Below, piece after piece: positions 1 through 7,405 of a stretch of 21,182 nucleotides of DNA; position 1 is the stretch's first letter; each line of letters opens with the position of its first letter. Source of the stretch: a virus. Where the stretch lies: positions 1 to 21,182 of the IMG/VR virus record IMGVR_UViG_3300013101_000124; one strand, given 5' to 3'. A program made the position numbers and the translations under genes. The notes under the pieces were generated by a model. The model was not told the DNA's origin. It saw only the letters and a program-made list of their open reading frames with translations, and made no database searches.

Positions 1-2
1 AC

Positions 3-107
3 GCAGCGCTTTTTACATTGAGTAAGAGGGGAGTTCAAGTTAGTGGAACCAATGCAGAACCGTTGACTTATCTTGTAGATTTAATATTAAAAAAGGCTTT
101 GAAATGA
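3..107 (+). CDS. C-terminal end of an upstream gene (partial)
   Basis: Frame 3 is open from the left edge of the window and stops at TGA 105-107. It encodes about 34 residues ending in DLILKKALK, a basic, probably helical tail. The stop overlaps the next gene's start as ATGA, the usual arrangement for co-transcribed, translationally coupled phage genes, and that supports this being the real frame. Frames 1 and 2 close within the first 24 bases. Too little of the protein is present to assign a family. By position it could be the last gene of a DNA-metabolism block, but nothing in the sequence shows this. Confidence 0.55.
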   Translation, partial: AALFTLSKRGVQVSGTNAEPLTYLVDLILKKALK

Positions 108-649
108 AATTAAGAATATATACGGACACGCATCTTTTCTCACCGATGCGAGATATCACATCAATAAACAAAATAGAGAAGTCATATTTTATAGGTGATA
201 TCGTTGATCTTGCGAATGTAAAAAAGAAAGATTATAAAAACGCTATGCTAAACTATTCACATCTAAAGCCGAATTCTAAAGGTTGGATCGACGGAAATCA
301 TGAACGGGTGTCTATAACAAATGATGTTATTAGAATAGAAAACACTCTTTTAGTCCATGGGGATTTTGAAGCATGGGGTGATAAACGGGCAATTAAGTAT
401 AGATCTAAAAAACACACTGCAGGTTGGTTTAAGCGTAACATTTGGGTTAGAGCTTTAAAGAACTTTGAAAAGTTAGTTAAGCATGTACCTAAGAAAAAAA
501 TGATTGATAGATTGGTCTCACACGCTAAGTTTAGAAATTGCGACACTATCATTTGCGGACACAGGCATCCAAGAACTACTTATGATAAAATGAATGAAGG
601 TGTTAGGGTGGTAGTCTTAAAGCGTGGATTAAGTGAGATAGATGTTTAA
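104..649 (+). CDS. Calcineurin-like metallophosphoesterase
   Basis: A 181-residue protein with the full series of metal-binding motifs of the calcineurin-like phosphoesterase superfamily: DTH at residues 8-10, GDIVD at 31-35, GNHE at 64-67, a VHGD motif at 84-87 and GHRHP at 152-156. These residues normally bind two divalent metal ions and hydrolyse a phosphoester. The family includes nucleases, protein phosphatases, cyclic-nucleotide phosphodiesterases and UDP-diacylglucosamine hydrolases, so the substrate cannot be named. The length matches a minimal catalytic domain, and residues 95-140 form a basic, Lys/Arg-rich insert that might contact nucleic acid or a phosphorylated surface. The gene starts inside the stop of the upstream gene and ends in a TAATG overlap with the next, so it is probably co-expressed with the genes leading to the terminase. 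The fold call is firm; the role is unknown. Confidence 0.88.
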   Translation: MKLRIYTDTHLFSPMRDITSINKIEKSYFIGDIVDLANVKKKDYKNAMLNYSHLKPNSKGWIDGNHERVSITNDVIRIENTLLVHGDFEAWGDKRAIKYRSKKHTAGWFKRNIWVRALKNFEKLVKHVPKKKMIDRLVSHAKFRNCDTIICGHRHPRTTYDKMNEGVRVVVLKRGLSEIDV

Positions 650-867
650 TGGAGCATAAGTTAAAAACCTTAATTGAAATAGAAAACGAAGCTATAGAAT
701 CGAGGCTAATAGAGTGTGGATATGACACGGGCCTTACTGCTAAGACTTTAGGAATTGCTAGGAAAACGGTTTATAATAGATTATATTCAATAGGGCTCAC
801 GGCTGAAGACCTCGAAGCGGGGCGAAAAGGTTCTAGTTTTGATTTACATAAATTATATAAATATTAG
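649..867 (+). CDS. Small Fis-type helix-turn-helix DNA-binding protein
   Basis: A 72-residue protein. Residues about 28-50 (TAKTLGIARKTVYNRL and flanks) match the C-terminal helix-turn-helix of Fis and of NtrC-type activators: a helix, a glycine turn, then a recognition helix with the K-T-V-Y-N-R-L pattern. The N-terminal 25 residues are a charged helix that could dimerise. The start overlaps the stop of the phosphoesterase gene (TAATG), so translation is probably coupled. Two roles are possible: a transcriptional regulator of late genes, or the DNA-recognition subunit of the terminase, since small terminases use helix-turn-helix domains and lie just upstream of the large subunit. At 72 residues it is short for a small terminase. 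The DNA-binding call is good; the role is inferred. Confidence 0.75.
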   Translation: MEHKLKTLIEIENEAIESRLIECGYDTGLTAKTLGIARKTVYNRLYSIGLTAEDLEAGRKGSSFDLHKLYKY

Positions 868-889
868 TTAACATCTAGGTAGGGGATAC

Positions 890-1162
890 ATGGCAAAAAG
901 GATTAAAGAGGGATTAAAGGAGATGTGTCGTAAATGTGGCGCGAGTGAATTTTCTATAAGTGATAGCGCAAGTCAGAATAGGTATTGCACAAAATGCAAT
1001 AATGTTTGGGCACCTATGACTAAAGAGCAGTTAGAAGTTGAAGGGGTTAGAAACGACAACGCCGTTTTAAAGGGGCAAGTCGATTCTCTTAAAAAAGAGA
1101 TTCAACTCTTAAAGAAAAAATATATGTCAGCGGTCCCTAAAAATACAGACCTGTTTAACTAA
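890..1162 (+). CDS. Zinc-ribbon / coiled-coil protein next to the terminase
   Basis: A 90-residue protein with two CxxC pairs (C13/C16 and C33/C36), 16 residues apart, as in a zinc ribbon. A charged heptad-like helix follows at about residues 44-78, rich in Leu, Lys and Glu and likely a coiled coil. The gene has its own ribosome site (AGGGG, about 8 bases before ATG) and ends in a TAATG overlap with the large terminase gene. The tight coupling makes a role in packaging plausible, for example as an unusual small-terminase or terminase-associated protein, because no standard small terminase is visible in the window. A transcription-related zinc protein is also possible. The motifs are seen directly; the function is inference. 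Confidence 0.7.
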   Translation: MAKRIKEGLKEMCRKCGASEFSISDSASQNRYCTKCNNVWAPMTKEQLEVEGVRNDNAVLKGQVDSLKKEIQLLKKKYMSAVPKNTDLFN

Positions 1163-2712
1163 TGGCTAGGACTAGGACTGAGTCCCCTTACAGTGTAAAA
1201 GACGAACAACTTTTAATGACCGAACTATGGGACCCTCAAATTGCAGAGAGTCCATTAAGTTATGTGAGGTTTGCGTTTCCTTGGGGTAAAGACGGAACAC
1301 CTTTGCAGACGTTTAAAGAGCCCAGGAAATGGCAGATAGAAGAGCTAGAACAGGTCTACCAACACATATTAGATAATAAGCATAGAATTGCTAAGGGCGA
1401 ACCACCGTTAGTATATCAGAGTGCTACGGCATCAGGACGGGGGGTTGGGAAATCAGCACTTACAGCGTGGATTAACTTGTGGGCTATGTCGTGCATATTA
1501 GGGGTTACATGCATTACAACCGCTAATACTGAAACTCAACTTAAGACTAGAACTTGGGCGGAGCTAGGGAAATGGCATACATTAGCTATTAATGGGCATT
1601 GGTTTGAAAGAACGGCGCTATCTTTAAAGCCGACAGACTGGTTTGAAACTGCGCTTAAAAAACAATTAAAAATCGATACAGGTTACTATTACGCTCAGGC
1701 GCAGATTTGGTCTGAAGAAAACCCAGACGCTTTTGCAGGGGTTCACAATCATAACGGAATCATCGTGACGTTCGATGAAGCTTCAGGGATTCCAACGCCA
1801 ATTTGGACCGTAACAGAGGGGTTTTTCACAGAGCCAGTATTGCATAGATATATGTTTTGCTTTTCAAATCCTAGACGAAATGAAGGGGAGTTCTACGAAT
1901 GCTTCCATAAGTCTAGAAAGTATTGGCTTAGAAGAAATCTAGACTCTAGAAACGTAGAAGGGACCGATGTAAACAAACTAAATCAGATAGTTGAAAAGCA
2001 TGGCGACGATTCGGACGCTGCGAGGGTTGAAGTAAAAGGTGAATTCCCAAGGCAAGGAGATAAACAGTTTATATCTCGGGAAATAATAGACGGCGCTATC
2101 GATAGAGAAATAAATAACGATTCCTACGCGGCACTTATAATGGGTGTGGATATAGCTAGGTATGGGGACGATTGCACCGTTATTAGATTTAGACGTGGAA
2201 GAGATGCGAAGTCTATTCCGTCTATAGAGTTAAAAGGTAAAAACAACATGGAAGTCGCAAACGAATGTGCGTTTTGGATAGAGGACTTAGACCCGGACGC
2301 AGTTTGTATAGACGCAGGGAATGGAACGGGAGTTATAGATAGGCTTAGAGAAATGGGTTACAAAGTCCATGAGATATGGTTTGGATCTAAAGCCGAAAGT
2401 CCAGAATGGGCAGATTTAAGGACTGAGATGTGGGCTAGAATGCGCGATTGGCTTTCAGGTGGTACAATCGACGACAATCAAGAACTGAAAGACGATTTAG
2501 TAGGACCAAGGTATGAGTTCGATAAAGTGGAAAGAGTTAAATTAGAAGCTAAAGAAAAAATGAAAAAGCGTGGTGTGGCGAGTCCAGACCATGGGGATGC
2601 TCTAGCATGTACGTTTGCGGTTAAAGTTGCTAGGCGAGATAAAAAAACCGCGAGATTTGGGCGCAAAGGGCGCATGACCGCAAAAGATGTGGACTATAAT
2701 ATTTTCGGGTGA
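1162..2712 (+). CDS. terL: Terminase large subunit
   Basis: A 516-residue two-domain packaging motor and nuclease. The N-terminal ATPase has a Walker A loop at residues 91-98 (SGRGVGKS), a Walker B strand with catalytic DE at 200-206 (IIVTFDE) and a coupling motif with SNP at 235-237. The C-terminal RNase H-like nuclease has the first acidic strand at 327-337 (MGVDIARYGDD), the second at 382-390 (CIDAGNGTG) and the last at 474-480 (SPDHGDA). All key acidic residues are present, so the enzyme looks intact. It would drive DNA into the procapsid through the portal encoded downstream and cut the concatemer. The gene overlaps the preceding zinc-ribbon gene (TAATG) and ends in TGA 34 bases before the next gene. 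In T7 the large terminase lies after the fibre gene; here it precedes the portal. Confidence 0.97.
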   Translation: MARTRTESPYSVKDEQLLMTELWDPQIAESPLSYVRFAFPWGKDGTPLQTFKEPRKWQIEELEQVYQHILDNKHRIAKGEPPLVYQSATASGRGVGKSALTAWINLWAMSCILGVTCITTANTETQLKTRTWAELGKWHTLAINGHWFERTALSLKPTDWFETALKKQLKIDTGYYYAQAQIWSEENPDAFAGVHNHNGIIVTFDEASGIPTPIWTVTEGFFTEPVLHRYMFCFSNPRRNEGEFYECFHKSRKYWLRRNLDSRNVEGTDVNKLNQIVEKHGDDSDAARVEVKGEFPRQGDKQFISREIIDGAIDREINNDSYAALIMGVDIARYGDDCTVIRFRRGRDAKSIPSIELKGKNNMEVANECAFWIEDLDPDAVCIDAGNGTGVIDRLREMGYKVHEIWFGSKAESPEWADLRTEMWARMRDWLSGGTIDDNQELKDDLVGPRYEFDKVERVKLEAKEKMKKRGVASPDHGDALACTFAVKVARRDKKTARFGRKGRMTAKDVDYNIFG

Positions 2713-2746
2713 TAACTTTTGGGTTCACACTAAGGGGATTTAATCA

Positions 2747-3028
2747 ATGGGAAATAACAGTGTATTCGATGATTTAGGTTTTGGAGCTTCAGACTTAGGA
2801 CTAGCACCCGACCCGGACGATTTAGCTAGAGAAAACCAAGTCAAATTAAACGCACAACAAGCGGAGATAGATGCTGAAGAGTCTAAATCGGAAACCGAAG
2901 CTGAAGCAAGGGCTACAAAAGAACGTCTTGCAGGGCCCGGAAGTAGGTCTAGAAGAGCTCTTACAGGTCAAGGAGGCTTGACGGCTACGGATTCAGGCTC
3001 AGCACGAAAAACTTTATTAGGGAGCTAA
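2747..3028 (+). CDS. Small acidic protein between terminase and portal, possible minor virion protein
   Basis: A 93-residue protein with an acidic, Ala/Glu-rich helical middle (residues 25-60) and a Gly/Ser/Arg-rich flexible tail ending in ARKTLLGS. It is preceded by an AGGGG ribosome site and lies 3 bases before the portal ATG. Small proteins with disordered Gly/Arg/Ser C-termini occur at this position in many podoviruses. T7 gp7.3, a tail-assembly virion protein encoded just before the T7 portal, has a comparable position and low-complexity composition. The match is by position and composition, not a proven homology. A head or tail assembly role is the best guess. Confidence 0.65.
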   Translation: MGNNSVFDDLGFGASDLGLAPDPDDLARENQVKLNAQQAEIDAEESKSETEAEARATKERLAGPGSRSRRALTGQGGLTATDSGSARKTLLGS

Positions 3029-3031
3029 ATA

Positions 3032-4663
3032 ATGGCGGTAGGTGAAAGAGATATTGCAGCGGATATAGTTAATCTTTTCGAACAACTTTCTGGAAATCGC
3101 GGGACTTGGGAAGGTCACTGGGAAGAAATAGCGAGGCGTATCTACACAGACCACGCAAGATATTTTAGAAACCGTCAAGTTGATCTTACAAAAGGCGACA
3201 AAAGAACAGAAGAGCTTTTTGATTCTACAGGCGCGATAGCTCTTAATAGATTTGCAGCCATACTTGATTCACTACTAACGCCTAGAAACCAAACTTGGCA
3301 TAGGGTATTATCCTCAGACGCAGAGTTAAATAAAGACAGAAGTGTTAGACTTTGGTTTGACGATGTTAATGCGCTTTTGTTTAAACACAGATACTCACCT
3401 AAAGCCAATTTCGCTTCACAAAACCAATTAAATTTTAAGTCCCTCGGGGCGTTTGGATCTGGAGCTTTATACATAGATGCTCTAGACGACATTCACGGTG
3501 AGAAAGGCTTGAGATATAAAAATTGCCATTTAGGTGAAATATATTTTATGGAAAATCATCAAGGAGTTATAGACACTGTTATACGACATTTTAGTATGAC
3601 TGCGAGGCAGGCAGTTCAAAAGTGGGGACCTGAAAGAGTCCCTGATAAAATCAACACGGCAATGGGAGATAACGAAAATCAGGAATTTTATTTCCTACAT
3701 TTCGTAGGACCCAACCCTACTGTAGACCCATCTAGGGTTGATTTTAGAGGTATGCCTTTTATATCTTACTATGTTTCTATCACAGAAAAACAACTTATAG
3801 ACACGGGCGGCTACGGCACAATGCCTTATGCAACGTCCAGATACGAACAAGCCCCTAACGAGGTTTACGGTAGATCACCTGCAATGGAAGTCCTACCTGC
3901 GATTAAGACTTTAAACGAACAGAAAAAAACATTACTTAAGCAAGGCCATAGAGCCGTAGATCCGGTGTTATTAGTCCACGACGACGGAGTTTTAGATTCA
4001 TTCTCTTTACGTCCAGGAGCTATAAACGCAGGCGGAGTGAGTAAAGACGGTAGGCCATTAGTCCACACTCTTCAAACAGGAAACGTCCAAGTTGGAAAAG
4101 ATCTAATGGACGACGAGAGACAGATTATAAATGATACTTTTTTAGTTACTATTTTCCAAATATTAGCTGAAACCCCTGCGATGACGGCTACTGAAGTTAT
4201 GGAGCGCACTAGAGAAAAAGGCATATTACTTGCCCCTACTTTAGGTAGGCAGCAATCCGAAAGACTAGGGCCTCAAATAGAAAGAGAAGTTGACGTTTTA
4301 TCTCAATTGGGAATTCTACCCCCATTGCCCCCGATCTTAGAAGAGGCAGGCGCAGGTTTTAAAATAGAATATGATTCACCACTTTCAAGATCTCAAAGAG
4401 CTGAAGAGGCTTCAGGATTAATGCGGACCGTAGAGGCTACAATGAATGTAGTTAATGTAACTCAAGACCCTAGCCCCCTTGACCATTTTAATTGGGACGT
4501 TATTGTACCTGAGTTATCAGACATAAATGCGGTACCTGCTAAATGGAGAAACGGTCCAAATGCGATAGCACAGATTAGAAACGCAAGAGCTAAACAGGCT
4601 CAGAAACAACAAGCTATCGAGGCGGCACCTGCAGCGGTTGGGTTAGCTAAAACTTTAAAATAG
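3032..4663 (+). CDS. Portal protein (head-to-tail connector, T7 gp8 type)
   Basis: A 543-residue protein of the T7-like head-tail connector family, which forms the dodecameric ring at the packaging vertex. The N-terminus shows the family pattern: an opening helix (residues 8-30), a WEEIARRIYTD-type segment around 30-40, and the stretch RTEELFDSTGAIALNRFA (about 58-75) followed by LDSLLTPRNQTWH (78-90). The central part carries the YGRSPAMEVLPAIKTLN segment typical of the connector core. The C-terminus (about 500-543) is Ala/Gln/Lys-rich and helical, fitting the crown that enters the capsid. The length is normal for the family. The gene lies 3 bases after the small acidic protein gene and 7 bases before the next gene. 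It acts as DNA channel, docking site for terminase and attachment site for the gp11-like gatekeeper. Confidence 0.95.
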   Translation: MAVGERDIAADIVNLFEQLSGNRGTWEGHWEEIARRIYTDHARYFRNRQVDLTKGDKRTEELFDSTGAIALNRFAAILDSLLTPRNQTWHRVLSSDAELNKDRSVRLWFDDVNALLFKHRYSPKANFASQNQLNFKSLGAFGSGALYIDALDDIHGEKGLRYKNCHLGEIYFMENHQGVIDTVIRHFSMTARQAVQKWGPERVPDKINTAMGDNENQEFYFLHFVGPNPTVDPSRVDFRGMPFISYYVSITEKQLIDTGGYGTMPYATSRYEQAPNEVYGRSPAMEVLPAIKTLNEQKKTLLKQGHRAVDPVLLVHDDGVLDSFSLRPGAINAGGVSKDGRPLVHTLQTGNVQVGKDLMDDERQIINDTFLVTIFQILAETPAMTATEVMERTREKGILLAPTLGRQQSERLGPQIEREVDVLSQLGILPPLPPILEEAGAGFKIEYDSPLSRSQRAEEASGLMRTVEATMNVVNVTQDPSPLDHFNWDVIVPELSDINAVPAKWRNGPNAIAQIRNARAKQAQKQQAIEAAPAAVGLAKTLK

Positions 4664-4670
4664 GAAATTT

Positions 4671-4931
4671 ATGAATTTAATACCAAGTAATGTTAGAGAC
4701 TTTTTTGTTAGTAAAAAAGTTTCTTATCAACGTGTTTTTATCGAGGACAATAGAGACGTGAATGCGGTATTAAAAGATCTTGCAAAGTTTTGTAGAGCTC
4801 ATGATTCTACGTTTGATAAAGACCCTAGATCCCATGCGATTTTAGAGGGTAGGCGAGAAGTGTATTTGCGAATTCAAAAATATTTGAAACTAACTCCCGA
4901 TGAATTGTGGGACAACTACAGAAAGGATTAA
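4671..4931 (+). CDS. Bbp19-like small phage protein
   Basis: An 86-residue protein resembling the conserved small phage protein typified by Bbp19 of Bordetella phage BPP-1. It has an aromatic start region (YQRVFI, 19-24), a DLAKFCRAHDSTF segment (36-48), a DPRSHAILEGRREVYLRI block (51-68) and a short C-terminal helix ending in LWDNYRKD. The pattern of an early cysteine, then a DPxxxAxxEGRR block, is what I recognise. The function of this family is not established to my knowledge. Its position between portal and scaffold, with an AGGA ribosome site, suggests a role in head assembly or maturation. The assignment is by remembered sequence pattern, without a search. Confidence 0.72.
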   Translation: MNLIPSNVRDFFVSKKVSYQRVFIEDNRDVNAVLKDLAKFCRAHDSTFDKDPRSHAILEGRREVYLRIQKYLKLTPDELWDNYRKD

Positions 4932-4934
4932 TAC

Positions 4935-5825
4935 ATGAGTGAAGCACCAGGAAGCACACCTGCAGGCACAGAAGGGGCGGCACCCGCTGCGGCAGCGAGT
5001 CCAGACGTACAAATCGGAGTCATAGACCAAGGCGTGGCAAAAGGCCTAGACGCGGGTGGGGCTAGTATATCTAAAGATTGGACAAATAATTTCTCTGAAG
5101 ACCAAAAAGCTTTTGTGACTAATAAGGGTTTTAAAGATGCAGCTTCGGTTTTAGATTCGTATGTTAATTTAGAAAAGTTAAGAGGAGTTCCACAGGATAG
5201 ACTTTTAAAGCTTCCTGAAACTGCGGACGCGCCGGAATGGGCGGACATCCATACTAAATTAGGAAAGCCCGCAAGCGCCGACGGTTACGGAATTAAGTCT
5301 GAAGGGGATAACACTGCTTTTTCTGACTGGGCGAAAGACGCGTTTTTTAAAAATAATATTACTAAAACTCAAGCTGAAGGTTTACTTGCTAACTTAGCTG
5401 ATTTTTCTACAGGACAAGAGACCAGTAATGCCGAATCATACGAGACCGAAGTCGCGAATGCAGACATTCAATTGAAAAAAGATTGGGGTACGGCGTACCA
5501 CCAAAACATAGCATCAGCTCAAAGAGCGGCGAAAGAATTCGGAATTCCTGAAAACGCTATAGATGCTTTAGAAATAGCTATAGGCTTTGATGGGACTATG
5601 AAGTTCATGCATTCAATAGGTACAAAATTGGGTGAAGCTGGGTTTGTGGCTGGGAATCCTATGACGGGTTTTGGAGAGTCAGCGGTTTTAACGCCTCAAC
5701 AAGCCATTGCTCAAATTGGAATTTTGAAAAAAGATTCAAGTTTTGTAGCGAAATATACTACCGGAGATTCAGACGCTAAAGCAAAAATGTCTAGATTACA
5801 TCAAATGGCATATCCGAGCAGTTGA
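4935..5825 (+). CDS. Probable capsid scaffolding protein
   Basis: A 296-residue acidic protein immediately before the major capsid gene, the standard scaffold position (T7 gp9). Residues 1-45 are a disordered Ala/Gly/Pro-rich segment. Residues 48-120 contain a module recognisable in podovirus scaffolds: NFSEDQKAFVTNKGFKD (52-68), a VNLEKLRGVPQDRLLKLPE region (77-95) and TKLGKPASADGYGI (107-120). The rest is mostly helical, including the KKDWGTAYHQN segment (181-191), and ends in a basic helix around residues 281-291 that could bind the capsid shell. No protease motif is evident. It would guide capsid assembly and leave before or during packaging. Translation starts 3 bases after the upstream stop. 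The stop at 5823-5825 is followed by the hairpin-containing capsid leader. Confidence 0.85.
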   Translation: MSEAPGSTPAGTEGAAPAAAASPDVQIGVIDQGVAKGLDAGGASISKDWTNNFSEDQKAFVTNKGFKDAASVLDSYVNLEKLRGVPQDRLLKLPETADAPEWADIHTKLGKPASADGYGIKSEGDNTAFSDWAKDAFFKNNITKTQAEGLLANLADFSTGQETSNAESYETEVANADIQLKKDWGTAYHQNIASAQRAAKEFGIPENAIDALEIAIGFDGTMKFMHSIGTKLGEAGFVAGNPMTGFGESAVLTPQQAIAQIGILKKDSSFVAKYTTGDSDAKAKMSRLHQMAYPSS

Positions 5826-5970
5826 CAAATATCGGGGATAGGGTTTAGCCTATCCCTACAAGTCGATAACCTCTTGGCCGACGATCTAAAAAGATTGAAA
5901 TTCTGGCCCTATATATTTAGACAAGCCCAAAAAGCAGCAAATTAATTCTAACTATATAAGGGGGCTTACA
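5826..5970. promoter_or_regulatory. 145-base leader before the major capsid gene
   Basis: This is the longest stretch without a gene in the window. It carries an 8-bp perfect hairpin near its 5' end and a strong ribosome site AAGGGGG at 5958-5964, about 6 bases before the capsid ATG. A second possible pairing is CCCTATATA (5907-5915) with TATATA-A-GGG (5953-5962), a 9-bp helix with one bulged A. It would cover the ribosome site and, if real, could modulate capsid translation. No convincing sigma-70 promoter was found: TTGACA at 5822-5827 and TTGAAA at 5895-5900 lack a correctly spaced -10. A phage-specific promoter cannot be excluded, since no phage RNA polymerase is available to define its motif. 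The length and structure fit a control region for the most abundant virion protein. Confidence 0.5.
5835..5856 (+). terminator. RNA hairpin after the scaffold gene (terminator or processing site)
   Basis: GGGATAGG (5835-5842) pairs perfectly with CCTATCCC (5849-5856) around a 6-base loop GTTTAG. An outer G-U pair (5834/5857) can extend it. It lies 9 bases after the scaffold stop. No run of T follows, so a classic intrinsic terminator is unlikely. It could be a weak terminator, an RNase III-type processing site as known between late genes of T7-like phages, or an mRNA-stabilising structure at the 5' end of a capsid transcript. The base pairing is seen directly; the role is inferred. Confidence 0.6.
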
Positions 5971-6858
5971 ATGTCAGCCAATATTCCAAATCATTACGCG
6001 CAAGAGTTCGCAACAAACATCGATCTTTTGTTACAACAAAAAGGTTCTAAGTTAAGAGGACTAGTTACTTCAGACACATACATAGGTGAGCAAGCTTCGC
6101 CAGTTGACCAATTCGGTGCAGTAGAAATGCAAGACGTTGTTGGTAGATTTCAAGCCATGGGCAGAGTAGATGCGTCTACCGATAGACGATGGGTTTTGCC
6201 GCAAGATAGTGATTTACCACAGCTTTTGGACAGTTTCGACAAATTAAGATTGTTAACTGACCCAGAATCTAAGTACGTTCAAAACGCTGTTTTTGCAGCC
6301 GGACGTAAAATAGATGACGTTATTATTGAAGCTCTTTTCGGAACTGCCAAAACTGGTAAGTCGGGATCAACTTCAACTACCCTTCCAGCATCACAACTTA
6401 TTGATGTTCAATATGGGGCTAGTGGAGATGTTGGATTAACAGTGGCTAAACTTCGTCAAGCTCGTAAGATCTTAAAAGCCGCTGAAGTCGATATGGATAT
6501 GGACGTTATCACTTGCATTGTTACCGCAGAGCAAGAGGACAATCTTTTAGCTGAAGCTCAAGTTATTAGCTTAGACTATAACGAAAAGCCTGTTTTAGTA
6601 GACGGTAAATTGAACAGATTCTTAGGAATGAACTTCGTTCATTGTGAGCGTTTAGCTGTTAACGCCCAAAGTGAAAGAAGAGTCCCTGTTTTCGCTAAAT
6701 CTGGAACTCATTTGGGTATCTGGAACGATATCACAACTGATATCTCTCAACGTAAAGATTTAACAGGTCTACCTTTTCAAGCTTATGTTTACATGACTGT
6801 AGGGGCTACTCGTTTAGAGGAAAAGAAAATGATAGAAATTCAGTGTGTAGAAGCGTAA
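5971..6858 (+). CDS. Major capsid protein
   Basis: A 295-residue protein at the major capsid position, after the scaffold and before a decoration-like gene. It resembles the capsid proteins of BPP-1-type podoviruses, with an NHYAQEFATNIDLLLQQKGSKLR opening (spread over residues 6-28), a DRRWVLPQDSDLPQ segment, FDKLRLLTDPESKYV, and a C-terminal half with GIWNDITTDISQR and VGATRLEEKKMIEI, as expected for the axial domain of an HK97-like fold. The fold is inferred from family, not visible in the sequence. The ribosome site is strong (AAGGGGG) and follows a structured leader. Codon use differs from the neighbours: by hand count 6 of 15 arginines are CGT, against 2 of 37 in the large terminase, which fits selection for high expression. 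Confidence 0.9.
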   Translation: MSANIPNHYAQEFATNIDLLLQQKGSKLRGLVTSDTYIGEQASPVDQFGAVEMQDVVGRFQAMGRVDASTDRRWVLPQDSDLPQLLDSFDKLRLLTDPESKYVQNAVFAAGRKIDDVIIEALFGTAKTGKSGSTSTTLPASQLIDVQYGASGDVGLTVAKLRQARKILKAAEVDMDMDVITCIVTAEQEDNLLAEAQVISLDYNEKPVLVDGKLNRFLGMNFVHCERLAVNAQSERRVPVFAKSGTHLGIWNDITTDISQRKDLTGLPFQAYVYMTVGATRLEEKKMIEIQCVEA

Positions 6859-6888
6859 TTTTAAAAAATTAAATAAGGAAGGTTTATC

Positions 6889-7389
6889 ATGGCAGTAAAT
6901 ATTTTAAAATCTGGGGTTATCACAAACCGTGATGCATCCCCAAAAGTTATAAGTGATTCGAGCTTATCCAAAGGTGACTTAATGGAGGCCGTTGGAACTG
7001 TTCAATCTGTGAGTGGTGATTCAATCGGATCTACTTACATTTTCGCAACGATTAGATCTAACGCTAGAGTATCTAGTCTTATAATGAGTTGTGACGGAGC
7101 TGGCACGACTACTATTGCAGATTTTGGTTTATACCAAACTACTTTAAACGGTAGCGCAGTTGTAGACGCTGATTTCTTCGCAAGTGCTCAGGCCTTGACT
7201 ACTGCTCTTAAAAATTCAGACATCACTCATGAGTCGGGTGTGTATGGAATTGAAGACGTAGAGAAGCCGTTATGGGAAGCTTTAGGTTTATCTGAAGATC
7301 CTCATATTGCATATGACGTTGTTGCCACATTGACGGCTGCGAGTGATGCAACGGACGATATCAGTGTGAAAATCGCATACGCTATGTAA
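6889..7389 (+). CDS. Probable capsid cement/decoration protein
   Basis: A 166-residue, beta-rich protein directly after the major capsid gene, with a strong ribosome site (AAGGAAGG). It consists of short Val/Thr/Ser-rich strands and ends in SVKIAYAM. In BPP-1-type phages the protein next to the capsid gene is a jelly-roll cement protein that sits on the outside of the shell and stabilises it; this gene has the matching place, size range and composition. It contains no signal peptide or membrane segment. The codon use is also relatively regular, fitting an abundant virion component. The cement role is inferred from position and general resemblance. A structural head protein of another kind is the main alternative. 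Confidence 0.75.
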   Translation: MAVNILKSGVITNRDASPKVISDSSLSKGDLMEAVGTVQSVSGDSIGSTYIFATIRSNARVSSLIMSCDGAGTTTIADFGLYQTTLNGSAVVDADFFASAQALTTALKNSDITHESGVYGIEDVEKPLWEALGLSEDPHIAYDVVATLTAASDATDDISVKIAYAM

Positions 7390-7405
7390 TTTTAATTTTA
7401 CGGCG

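Noticed and set aside
298-552. Minus-strand open frame of 84 codons, and similar minus-strand frames throughout (for example 2478-2675, 4928-5248, 13868-14218, 15884-16216)
   Set aside because: Each lies wholly or almost wholly inside a well-supported + strand gene, and none encodes a recognisable motif. They look like shadows of the coding frames.
5822-5850. TTGACA as a sigma-70 promoter before the capsid gene
   Set aside because: At 16-18 bases spacing there is no TATAAT-like hexamer; TTAGCC occupies the expected place. TTGAAA at 5895-5900 also lacks a good -10.
6800-6888. Programmed frameshift extending the capsid protein, as in T7 10A/10B
   Set aside because: No slippery heptamer with a following structure is evident near the stop at 6856-6858, and the next gene has its own strong ribosome site and a clear start.
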